A DNA stretch of 64,000 nucleotides from Oryzicola mucosus (GTDB lineage Bacteria > Pseudomonadota > Alphaproteobacteria > Rhizobiales > Rhizobiaceae): NCBI RefSeq assembly GCF_014534685.1, contig NZ_JACVVX010000003.1:310001-374000 (forward strand), written 5' to 3'. Shown piece after piece: positions 16,801 to 24,344 of this stretch (its first letter is position 1; each line of letters opens with the position of its first letter). Made by a program: the position numbers and the translations under genes. The notes beneath the pieces were generated by a model, which searched no databases, had not been told where the DNA came from, and saw nothing but the letters and a program-made list of their open reading frames with translations.

Positions 16801-17957
16801 GGCAGCACCCAGCAGTCTTCGGCGCGCCAGCTTGCATAAAGCTTGTCGCCCGGCGCCGGCAAGGCACGGTCGGCGCTATCGGTGCAGCGGATCAACAGCC
16901 GCTCCCCGCTCGCCGTCTCGGCCTCGATGCGAAGGATTTCACCCAGGAAGATCGCCGACCGAACCACCACCGGCAAGGCGCTGGCATTGGGCGTTGTGCT
17001 GATCGAGATGCGCTCGGGACGAACCAGGACGGTAGCGCGGCCGACGTCGAGCGAACTGCGGCTCTCGGCGCTGAAGACATAGCCTTCCTGATTCTTGAGC
17101 GTCATCGTCGTGCCGCGCTTCTGGACGATCTCGGCATCGATGAGGTTGGATTCACCCACGAAGGACGCGACGAATTTGGTCGCCGGGTGGCGGTAGATTT
17201 CCACCGGCGTCGCCACCTGCACGATCTTGCCGGCGTCGAGAACGGCGATGCGGTCGCTCATCGTCAGCGCCTCGCCCTGGTCGTGGGTGACGAACAGAAT
17301 GGTGCTGCCCAGGCGCTGATGCAGGTCGCGGATTTCGATCTGGATGGATTCACGCAGGCGCCGGTCGAGCGCGCTGAGCGGCTCGTCCATCAGCACCACT
17401 TTGGGGCGGCGCACGATGGCGCGGGCAATCGCCACGCGCTGCTGCTGGCCGCCGCTCATCTGCGAGGGCAGCTTCGCGGCGTGCTCGGATAAGCGCATGA
17501 TATCCAGGGTCTCGGCGACGCGGCGCTCGGTCGTCTCTCGGTCAGCGCCTGCCATGCGCAAGGGAAAGGCAACGTTCTGCGTCACCGTCATGTTGGGAAA
17601 CAGCGCATAGCTCTGGAACACCATGCCGAATCCGCGCCGGTGCGGGGGAACGTTGTGGACCGGCTTGCCGTCGACCAGGATCTCACCGCCGTCCAGCTTC
17701 TGGAAGCCTGCGACGAGGTTAAGGAGCGTGGTCTTGCCGCTGCCGCTGGGACCGAGCAGCGTGATGAACTCGCCGGGTTCGACATCGAGGCTGATGTGGT
17801 CGGCAGCCGTGAAGGCGCCGTAGGTCTTGACGACGTCGCGAATGGTAATGCTGCTGCCGATCGCGGATGCCGCGCGTGTATCGGAGCCGGACTCGGTTCG
17901 CGGACCGCCAACGGAACCGTCGCGCCGCGCCGAGCGCATCGCCAGAATATCAGCCAT
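16797..17957 (-). CDS. ABC transporter ATP-binding protein, PotA type
   Basis: 386-residue ATPase. Walker A GPSGSGKTT is at residues 69-77, the MSGGQQQRV signature and Walker B VVLMDEPLSALD follow, and the last ~110 residues form a TOBE regulatory domain, usual for polyamine and iron importers. The first ~35 residues are an extra hydrophilic leader. The GGAGGAG site just upstream of ATG 17957 supports the start. It is the first gene of the minus-strand transporter operon, reading away from the shared regulatory region that also serves the catabolic operon. Confidence 0.9.
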   Translation of the reverse strand: MADILAMRSARRDGSVGGPRTESGSDTRAASAIGSSITIRDVVKTYGAFTAADHISLDVEPGEFITLLGPSGSGKTTLLNLVAGFQKLDGGEILVDGKPVHNVPPHRRGFGMVFQSYALFPNMTVTQNVAFPLRMAGADRETTERRVAETLDIMRLSEHAAKLPSQMSGGQQQRVAIARAIVRRPKVVLMDEPLSALDRRLRESIQIEIRDLHQRLGSTILFVTHDQGEALTMSDRIAVLDAGKIVQVATPVEIYRHPATKFVASFVGESNLIDAEIVQKRGTTMTLKNQEGYVFSAESRSSLDVGRATVLVRPERISISTTPNASALPVVVRSAIFLGEILRIEAETASGERLLIRCTDSADRALPAPGDKLYASWRAEDCWVLP

Positions 17958-17971
17958 TTTTCTCCTCCCGA

Positions 17972-17992
17972 TTGTTCTACATTATAGAACAA
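17972..17992. promoter_or_regulatory. IclR-type operator, copy 2 (upstream of transporter operon)
   Basis: Perfect inverted repeat TTGTTCT-N7-AGAACAA 14 bp upstream of the ATPase start codon. It has the same half-site core and identical 7-bp spacer as copies 1 and 3. Its position next to the ribosome site suggests repression of the transporter operon. Confidence 0.65.
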
Positions 17993-18124
17993 CATTCCGT
18001 ATTCATCTTCGTTGCCGGCTTGGCGCTTGTCAAGCGGCAGTAGAAGACATCTTCAAAGACATTAAATTTCAATGACTTCGTGGTAATTTCGGCGCGAGAC
18101 GCTGTTCATGATTACCCTTGGAGA

Positions 18125-18166
18125 TTGACACAAAACCAAAATCGACGCTATTCTGAATTCCAGAAT
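18125..18166 (+). promoter_or_regulatory. Candidate promoter of the CoA-transferase operon with overlapping palindrome
   Basis: TTGACA (18125-18130) and TATTCT (18149-18154), 18 bp apart, form a sigma-70-like promoter. The -10 lies inside a second perfect palindrome ATTCTG-N5-CAGAAT (18150-18166), which has the size of a typical IclR-family site. The gap between the divergent operons (17958-18254, 297 bp) contains these sites, copies 2 and 3 of the other operator and a leader hairpin; no gene is seen in it. Confidence 0.55.
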
Positions 18167-18167
18167 T

Positions 18168-18188
18168 TTGTTCTATATTTTGGAACAA
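18168..18188. promoter_or_regulatory. IclR-type operator, copy 3 (upstream of catabolic operon)
   Basis: TTGTTCT-N7-GGAACAA, an inverted repeat with one asymmetric base, lies just downstream of the candidate -10 element. Core and spacer match copies 1 and 2, so one regulator probably sees all three. Confidence 0.62.
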
Positions 18189-18218
18189 GCGGAGGACATC
18201 GTTCCTTTCAGGACGGTG

Positions 18219-18238
18219 CGGAAGAGGCTACTCTTCCG
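18219..18238 (+). promoter_or_regulatory. Leader hairpin before the CoA-transferase operon
   Basis: Perfect 8-bp stem CGGAAGAG/CTCTTCCG with a GCTA tetraloop, ending just before the GGGAGG ribosome site of the first gene. No T-tract follows. It may stabilise the long mRNA or modulate translation initiation. Confidence 0.5.
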
Positions 18239-18254
18239 AGGGAGGTTTTAGTCG

Positions 18255-19055
18255 ATGTCTGACCTGCGCAAGATGGCGCGGCTTGTCGAGTCGGGAATGC
18301 GCGTGGCGCTTCCGGTCGACTATGCCGGCGTTTCCATGGCGATGACGCGTCCGCTGATCGAGCGCGGAGCCGGCAATCTCGACCTCGTCTGCGTTCCCAC
18401 CGGGGGCTTGCAGGTCGATATGCTGGTCGGCGCCGGACTGGTGCGTTCTGTCGAAACCAGTGCGATGTCGCTGGGCGAAGCAGGCGGAGCGCCGCGCTTC
18501 AACCAGGCCATCAAGGACGGAGCCATCGTCATCCGCGATGCCACCTGCCCTGCCATTCATGCGGGCCTGCTGGCGGCGCAGAAAGGTTCGCCCTTCGTGC
18601 CGATGCGCGGCCTGATCGGTACGGACGTGCTGAAGAACCGCTCCGACTGGAAGGTGATCGACAATCCGTTCGAGGAAACCGCCGATCCGATCGTCCTCAT
18701 CCCCGCGATCAAGCCGGACGTCGCCATTTTCCATGTTCCGCTTGCCGACCGCCACGGCAATGTCTGGATCGGACGCCGGCGCGAGCTCGCCGCCATGGCA
18801 TATGCCTCGGCAATGACGCTGGTCACCGCCGAACGCATCGTTGACGACAGCCTGCTGGCCGACGAGACCACAGCCGCCGGCACCTTGCCCGCGCTCTATG
18901 TAACCCAGGTTGCTGAAGCCAAGCATGGCGCCCGTCCCTACGGTCTGTGGGGCGAATATCCCGCCGACACACAGGAACTGCTGCGCTATGCGCGGGAAGC
19001 GCGTACGGCCGAGGGCTTTTCCGCTTATATGCAGACATCAGCGGAGGCCGCGTGA
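18255..19055 (+). CDS. CoA-transferase family I, subunit A (GctA/IpdA-like)
   Basis: 266-residue alpha-type subunit of a two-subunit CoA-transferase or a CoA-transferase-fold hydrolase. The FVPMRGLIGTDVLKNR segment and the PAIKPDVAIFHVPLADRHGNVWIGRRRE block are typical of the glutaconate CoA-transferase/IpdA group. It is the first gene of the ten-gene operon, with a GGGAGG site and leader hairpin upstream, and overlaps subunit B by one base (TGATG). Whether the pair transfers CoA or hydrolyses a ring-derived CoA ester, as IpdAB does, is not decided by the sequence. Confidence 0.82.
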   Translation: MSDLRKMARLVESGMRVALPVDYAGVSMAMTRPLIERGAGNLDLVCVPTGGLQVDMLVGAGLVRSVETSAMSLGEAGGAPRFNQAIKDGAIVIRDATCPAIHAGLLAAQKGSPFVPMRGLIGTDVLKNRSDWKVIDNPFEETADPIVLIPAIKPDVAIFHVPLADRHGNVWIGRRRELAAMAYASAMTLVTAERIVDDSLLADETTAAGTLPALYVTQVAEAKHGARPYGLWGEYPADTQELLRYAREARTAEGFSAYMQTSAEAA

Positions 19056-19822
19056 TGTCGCCTGCCCTGCCGCGTGAAATTCTGATCTGCACCATCGCTC
19101 GACTGCTCGACGGCGTGCGCCACGTCGCGGTTGGCGCATCGTCGCCCATTCCGGCGGCCGGCGCGATGCTTCTGCGCGCCCTGAAGGAAAGTGCGGGTGC
19201 TGCTCCCGTCAAGATCTCTATCCTTGGCTCGGTAGAGCATAATTTCTTCACCAACGGCTCCGCCGAGCTGTTCGACTGCGCCGGCCAAGGCCGCATCGAC
19301 GCGTTTTTCCTCGGTGGCGGCCAGATCGATGGGCACGGCAATGTCAATCTCGTCGGCGTCGGCGACTATCCGCGCTCCAGCGTTCGCTGGCCCGGCTCCT
19401 TCGGCGCCGCCTATCTTTATTTCGTCGTACCTCGCGTCATCCTGTTCCGCGAGGAGCACACGCCGCGCGTCTTCGTCGACAAGGTCGATTTCATCAGTGC
19501 TCCTGGCACCAGCGAGCCTGGCGTCTACCGCACTGGCGGCCCCAAAGCTCTGCTCACCAGCAAGGGGCTGTTCAGCTTCGACAAGGAGAAAGCCGGTTTC
19601 CGTCTCGAAAGCGTCCATCCCGGTCATGATCTGGCGGAAATCCAGGAGGCGACTGGCTTCGGCTTCGACCACGATGCCAAGCCCTCGCAAACGCCGACCC
19701 CCTCGCCCGAGGTTCTTTCCCTGCTGCGCGGGCGGGTTTTGGACGAATTGAGCGAAACCTATCCGGAGTTCGCCGCACAGATGCGCCAGACGCTCACCGA
19801 GCGCGAGCCGGTCGCATCCTAG
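19055..19822 (+). CDS. CoA-transferase family I, subunit B (GctB/IpdB-like)
   Basis: 255-residue beta-type subunit. It opens with a helix REILICTIARLL, then GVRHVAVGASSPIPAAGAMLL. The IDAFFLGGGQIDGHGNVNLVGVGDY block is the family hallmark. The usual catalytic glutamate motif of transferring enzymes (E-S/N-G) is not evident; a VEHNFFTNGSAE stretch lies at about that point. This leans towards an IpdB-like, non-transferring role, but alignment would be needed. The start codon overlaps the subunit A stop. Confidence 0.8.
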   Translation: MSPALPREILICTIARLLDGVRHVAVGASSPIPAAGAMLLRALKESAGAAPVKISILGSVEHNFFTNGSAELFDCAGQGRIDAFFLGGGQIDGHGNVNLVGVGDYPRSSVRWPGSFGAAYLYFVVPRVILFREEHTPRVFVDKVDFISAPGTSEPGVYRTGGPKALLTSKGLFSFDKEKAGFRLESVHPGHDLAEIQEATGFGFDHDAKPSQTPTPSPEVLSLLRGRVLDELSETYPEFAAQMRQTLTEREPVAS

Positions 19823-19835
19823 GAAGAATGCAATC

Positions 19836-21050
19836 ATGGAAGGACAGTCAATGACCATGCGGGGCTCTCTCGCCAACATCAAGGTGATCGACGCCAGCCG
19901 CGTGCTGGGCGGTCCCTATGCCGGTCAGGTTCTGGCCGACCATGGCGCTGATGTCATCAAGATCGAACCGCCTGCGGGCGACGAGACGCGCGGTTGGGGT
20001 CCGCCCTTCCTCGACGGTACCGCCAGCTATTTCCTCGGCCTGAACCGCAACAAGCGCGGCATGGCGCTGGACATGTCGAAACCGGCAGGACAGGAGCTGC
20101 TTCTGCGGCTGCTGGAAACCGCCGACGTCTTCATCGAGAACTTCAAGGCCGGCACGCTGGAGCGCTGGGGCCTGACGCGCGAGGAACTGCAGACACGCTT
20201 CCCGCGCCTGATTCATTGCCGGGTCTCGGGCTTTGGCAGCGACGGGCCAATGGGCGGCCTTCCCGGTTACGATGCGGCAATCCAAGCATCCTGCGGCATC
20301 ATGAGCGTCAATGGAGAACTAGGCGGCGACCCGCTGCGCGTCGGCCTGCCGGTGGTGGACATGGTGACGGGCCTGAACGCTGTCATCGGCATCCTCATGG
20401 CGCTGAACGAACGCGTTGCGAGCGGCAAGGGCCAGTTCGTCGAGACTGCGCTCTACGATTGCGGCGTCTCGCTGCTGCATCCGCATCTGCCCAACTATTA
20501 TCTGTCGGGCAAGGTCGCGAAGCCCTCGGGCAATGCCCACCCCAACATCTGCCCATACGATACCTTTGCCACCGCGACCGACCCGATCTTTCTGGCCGTG
20601 GGCAACAACCGTCAGTTCGAGATCCTCTGCCAGATCATCGGCCGGCCCGACCTGCCGCAGAACCCGCTCTTTGTCAGCAATGGCGAGCGCAACGTCAATC
20701 GCGACGCGCTGAAGGTCGAGCTGGAAAAGGGTCTGGCGAGCCATGAATGCAACGAACTCGTCGATACGCTGATCAAGGCAGGCGTGCCCTGCGGCGCCGT
20801 GCGCACGATCGACCAGGTGGTGGCCGACGAACACACCATCCATCGCGAGATGATCGTCGACATCGACAATTATCGGGGCACCGGCAGCCCCATCAAAATG
20901 TCGCGCACGCCTGCAAGCTACCGGCTGAAACCGCCGCAATTCGCAGAACATACGCAGGAAATTCTCGACGAATTCGCAGTCGACGGCAAGGCTCTCGAAG
21001 AGGTCCTGCCCGGGCTTGACCAACCGCCGCTCAAAACCCGCACGGCTTAA
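19836..21050 (+). CDS. CaiB/BaiF (family III) CoA-transferase
   Basis: 404-residue family III CoA-transferase. The N-terminal KVIDASRVLGGPYAGQVLADHGADVIKIE and LNRNKRGMALDM segments and the FIENFKAGTLERWGL block are diagnostic. The conserved catalytic aspartate is D208 in VETALYDCGVSLL. The enzyme would move CoA between a donor acyl-CoA and an organic acid. A second possible start, ATG 19851, has its own GGAAGGA site. The third gene of the operon, it gives two unrelated CoA-transferase types side by side. Confidence 0.88.
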   Translation: MEGQSMTMRGSLANIKVIDASRVLGGPYAGQVLADHGADVIKIEPPAGDETRGWGPPFLDGTASYFLGLNRNKRGMALDMSKPAGQELLLRLLETADVFIENFKAGTLERWGLTREELQTRFPRLIHCRVSGFGSDGPMGGLPGYDAAIQASCGIMSVNGELGGDPLRVGLPVVDMVTGLNAVIGILMALNERVASGKGQFVETALYDCGVSLLHPHLPNYYLSGKVAKPSGNAHPNICPYDTFATATDPIFLAVGNNRQFEILCQIIGRPDLPQNPLFVSNGERNVNRDALKVELEKGLASHECNELVDTLIKAGVPCGAVRTIDQVVADEHTIHREMIVDIDNYRGTGSPIKMSRTPASYRLKPPQFAEHTQEILDEFAVDGKALEEVLPGLDQPPLKTRTA

Positions 21051-21062
21051 GGAGAGGACATC

Positions 21063-22124
21063 ATGGACGACGCTACGCTCTCCAAGACGTTGACGATCGG
21101 CATCATTGGCGATGGCTTCATGCAGCCGGTCTTTTTCGAAAACGCGCTCTCGCGCCGGCTTGCCGGACATGCCGTCACCTACAAGCATATGATGCTCGAC
21201 TGGCCGCTGAAACTGGTTTCCACCAAGCAGGATCCCGATCTGCCGATCATCGAATTCCTCGGCAGGCCCGAGGACTATTTCGACTTCATCGCGGGACTCG
21301 ACGCGCTGGTCGTGCATCTGGCTCCCGTCACCGCAGCCAGCTTCGATCACGCGCCAGACCTTAAGATCGTGGCGGTCTCGCGCGGCGGTCCGGTCAATGT
21401 CGATACCGCCGAGGCGAAGCGGCGTGGGGTGACCGTCATCAACACACCGGGCCGCAATGCATCGGCCGTGGCCGAATTCACGGTAGCCTCCCTTCTCGCC
21501 GAAACCCGCAACCTGATCCGCGGGCATCTCTCTGTGGCCAGCGGCGAATTCCGCCGGGAGTTCTATCACTTCGACCACACCGGGCCGGAACTTTGCGAAC
21601 TGACGGTCGGCATCATTGGTTATGGTGACATCGGCACGCGCGTCGCCCGCCTGCTGCGACCCTTCGGCTGCAAGATTCTGGTCGCCGATCCCTTCAAGGA
21701 ACTGACGGAGGAAGATCGCGCCGCCGGGATCGAAAAGGTTTCGTTCGACGATCTTCTGGCGCAATCCGACGTGGTGACCTTGCACCCCAAGGTAACGCCT
21801 GAAACCAAGGGAATGATCGGCCGTGCCCAGATCGAGGCGATGAAGCCGGGCTCCTATCTGGTCAATACGACGCGCGGAAAGGTGCTCGACTATGCGGCGC
21901 TCTACGACGCCCTCGTTTCCGGCCACATAAGGGGCGCAGCGCTCGATACCTTCGATCCCGAGCCGCCTCCCGCCGATTGGCCGCTGCTGAAACTGCCCAA
22001 CGTGACACTCTCGCCCCACATTGCCGGCGCATCGCGTTTCTCCGCCCTCAAGGCTGCCGATATGATTGCCGAGGACATCGGCCGCATCCTCGAAGGCCAA
22101 ACACCACTCTATCCCGCAAGGTAA
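21063..22124 (+). CDS. D-isomer-specific 2-hydroxyacid dehydrogenase
   Basis: 353-residue NAD-dependent dehydrogenase. The dinucleotide-binding motif GIIGYGDIGTRVARLLRPFG lies in the second half. The catalytic triad region is visible as AVSRGGPVN (arginine), a glutamate in the PETKGMI...AALDTFDPEPP region and SPHIAGAS (histidine). Its first ~95 residues are unusually divergent from phosphoglycerate dehydrogenase. Reaction: interconversion of a 2-hydroxyacid and a 2-oxoacid. It sits between the CoA-transferase and aldolase genes and would oxidise or reduce a sugar-acid-like intermediate. Confidence 0.88.
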   Translation: MDDATLSKTLTIGIIGDGFMQPVFFENALSRRLAGHAVTYKHMMLDWPLKLVSTKQDPDLPIIEFLGRPEDYFDFIAGLDALVVHLAPVTAASFDHAPDLKIVAVSRGGPVNVDTAEAKRRGVTVINTPGRNASAVAEFTVASLLAETRNLIRGHLSVASGEFRREFYHFDHTGPELCELTVGIIGYGDIGTRVARLLRPFGCKILVADPFKELTEEDRAAGIEKVSFDDLLAQSDVVTLHPKVTPETKGMIGRAQIEAMKPGSYLVNTTRGKVLDYAALYDALVSGHIRGAALDTFDPEPPPADWPLLKLPNVTLSPHIAGASRFSALKAADMIAEDIGRILEGQTPLYPAR

Positions 22125-22129
22125 AGATT

Positions 22130-22804
22130 ATGAGCGAAGAACTCGCCCTGAGAACCGAACTGATCGAAGCCTGCCGCAGCATGAACCGGCTCGGCATCAA
22201 CAAGGGCACCTCCGGCAACATCAGCGTGCGCCATGGCGACGGTTTCCTGATCTCGCCGACCGGAATTCCCTATGACAAGCTGTTGCCCGAACATGTCGTG
22301 GCGATGCGCTGGGATGCGACCTTCGAAGGCGACGTATTGCCGTCGAGCGAATGGCGCTTCCACCGCGACATTCTGCAGGCCCGGCCCGATCTGAACGCGG
22401 TGGTCCACACCCACTCGACCTATGCGACGACGGTCTCCATCCTCGGCAAGCAGATTCCGGCGATCCATTACGCCATCGCATCCGCAGGCGGGCCGACCAT
22501 CCGCTGCGCTCCCTATGCGATTTTCGGCTCGCAGGAACTGGCCGACAATGTGGTCACCGCGCTGGAAGGCCGCCGCGCCTGCCTGCTGGAGCATCACGGC
22601 GTCATCGCTGCCCACGTCTCCATCGCGCGTGCCCTTGCTCTGGCCGTCACGGTCGAGGAATTGGCGCATCAATATCTGCTGTGCCTGCCCTTTGGCGAGC
22701 CGCCGGTATTGTCGGACGCGCAGATGGCTGAAGTGGGCGAGAAATTCAAGACCTATGGCCAGCAGTCGCCCAAGGCGCTGACCGGCCTGCGCCAAGCCTC
22801 CTGA
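22130..22804 (+). CDS. Class II (zinc) aldolase, FucA/RhaD-like
   Basis: 224-residue class II aldolase/adducin-fold enzyme. The metal ligands are H93 and H95 in VVHTHSTYA and H155 in LLEHHGV; E74 in SSEWRFH matches the catalytic glutamate of L-fuculose-phosphate aldolase in both position and context. The phosphate-binding region NKGTSGNISVR is intact. Expected reaction: retro-aldol cleavage of a phosphorylated sugar or sugar-acid, with dihydroxyacetone phosphate a usual product. The adjacent FGGY kinase would provide the phosphorylated substrate. It starts five bases after the dehydrogenase. Confidence 0.88.
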   Translation: MSEELALRTELIEACRSMNRLGINKGTSGNISVRHGDGFLISPTGIPYDKLLPEHVVAMRWDATFEGDVLPSSEWRFHRDILQARPDLNAVVHTHSTYATTVSILGKQIPAIHYAIASAGGPTIRCAPYAIFGSQELADNVVTALEGRRACLLEHHGVIAAHVSIARALALAVTVEELAHQYLLCLPFGEPPVLSDAQMAEVGEKFKTYGQQSPKALTGLRQAS

Positions 22805-22817
22805 TCGACGCAAACCC

Positions 22818-24344
22818 ATGTCCGGTCTGGTCTTCTGTCTCGATTCCGGAACGACCGCCGTCAAGGCGGCGGCGTTCGATCGGCGCGGCAGGCTCGTTGC
22901 CACGGCGCAACGGCCGAACAGTGCCCTGCGCCGCTCGGGAGAAAAGGTCGAACAGGACATGGAGGTCAGCCGCGACGATGCACTGGCCGTTTTGGCGGAG
23001 TGCGTTGCCCAGGCCGAAGGTATGCCCGTAGGGCTCATCATAACCGGACAGGGCGACGGCACCTGGCCGCTCGATGCCGAAAAGCGGCCCGCCGGGCTTG
23101 CAATGACCTGGCTCGACGGCCGTGCGCGCGGGCTTGTGTCGGAACTCACGCAGGCCAACGCACTGGCCCCGATAGAGGACGTCACCTTCTCGCGCCCGAC
23201 GGCGGCGAGCCAGTCCATGCATCTGCTTTGGCTTGCGCAGCACGAGCCCGATCGGCTGGAACGCATCGCACACACGCTGCGGCTCAAAGAGTGGTTGTTC
23301 TTCTGCCTGACGGGCGAACTGAAGGCGGAGCCCAGCGCGCTGTTGCCGACCTGGGGAGATTGGCGCACCGGCAAGCTCTCGCCCATCGTCGAACAGGCAC
23401 TGGGCCTGCCCAAGGGCATCGACCTTCTGCCGGAGGTTTTGCCCGTTGGCGCCTGCCGAGCCGGCCTGACGCCAGAGGCCGCGAAAATGACCGGATTGCC
23501 GGAAAACCTGCCGGTCCTGATCGGCCCGGGCGACGTGCAGTCCACTCTGATCGGACTTGGCTTAGGCGTGGCCGAAGGCATAGAACGCTGTTCCATCTTC
23601 GGCACCAGCGCCATTCATGGATGCTTCATGCTCGATCCGGCCGGGATGGCGGAACGTCCTGCGGGCATGATGGTGCAGCCCTTTGCTCTCGGCGAAGGCT
23701 ACATCTGCTTTCATCCGAGCTTCAACGGCGCGACATTGTTCGAGCATCTCAGCCATATGACAGGCCGCGCGCCAACCGGCAGCGCTGTCGAACCCGTCTA
23801 TTCCGGCCTTGTCCTGCAGCCCTTCTTCGAGCCGGGCGGCGAACGCGCGCCCTACACCACGCCGCATGCGCGGGGTTCGATCCTTGGGCTCACGGCTGCG
23901 ACAACCGCGGCTGAGATCGACTGGGCTGGCCGTGAAGCGCTCGCCTTCATTGCCCGCCGCAGCCATGAGATGATGCAATCCGGTCCAATTGGGTCGGTTT
24001 CCGGCGCGATAGCGCTGGGCGGCGGACTGGCTGGCGACCGGGCGTTCGCACAGTTTCTCGCCACCACGACGCAAAGCCCTGTGCTGCGCACCACCAACGG
24101 CCAGGCTGGGCTCAAGGGCGCTGGCGCCATCGCGGCGTTTCATCTTTTCGGTCTGTCGCGCAAGGACCTTACGGAAGGCTGGCTGGGCGCCTACGACGAA
24201 CTGATCGAGCCCGAGACCGGGGCGGTTGCCGAATATGCCGAAGCGAAATATGCCTTGTTCACCCGTCTGGTCGAAGCAGTCTCCCCGCACTGGGATGCTC
24301 TGGCCAGGCTTGACGCCATGCAAAAGAGGATTGGACTCTCATGA
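22818..24344 (+). CDS. FGGY-family carbohydrate kinase
   Basis: 508-residue kinase of the FGGY family (actin/hexokinase fold). The phosphate-1 motif CLDSGTTAVKAAAFD opens the protein, and the second domain includes IGPGDVQSTLIGLG, GTSAIHGCF and the adenosine-binding ALGGGLAGDRAFAQFLA. Length matches xylulose and erythritol kinases. The substrate is a polyol, ketose or related compound phosphorylated before aldol cleavage. Its stop overlaps the next start (ATGA at 24341), and it follows the aldolase by 13 bases, so the two are very probably functionally linked. Confidence 0.87.
   Translation: MSGLVFCLDSGTTAVKAAAFDRRGRLVATAQRPNSALRRSGEKVEQDMEVSRDDALAVLAECVAQAEGMPVGLIITGQGDGTWPLDAEKRPAGLAMTWLDGRARGLVSELTQANALAPIEDVTFSRPTAASQSMHLLWLAQHEPDRLERIAHTLRLKEWLFFCLTGELKAEPSALLPTWGDWRTGKLSPIVEQALGLPKGIDLLPEVLPVGACRAGLTPEAAKMTGLPENLPVLIGPGDVQSTLIGLGLGVAEGIERCSIFGTSAIHGCFMLDPAGMAERPAGMMVQPFALGEGYICFHPSFNGATLFEHLSHMTGRAPTGSAVEPVYSGLVLQPFFEPGGERAPYTTPHARGSILGLTAATTAAEIDWAGREALAFIARRSHEMMQSGPIGSVSGAIALGGGLAGDRAFAQFLATTTQSPVLRTTNGQAGLKGAGAIAAFHLFGLSRKDLTEGWLGAYDELIEPETGAVAEYAEAKYALFTRLVEAVSPHWDALARLDAMQKRIGLS

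Noticed and set aside
20319-22100. 593-codon open frame antisense to CaiB and 2-hydroxyacid dehydrogenase genes
   Set aside because: Spans two well-supported genes on the other strand and shows no domain signature.
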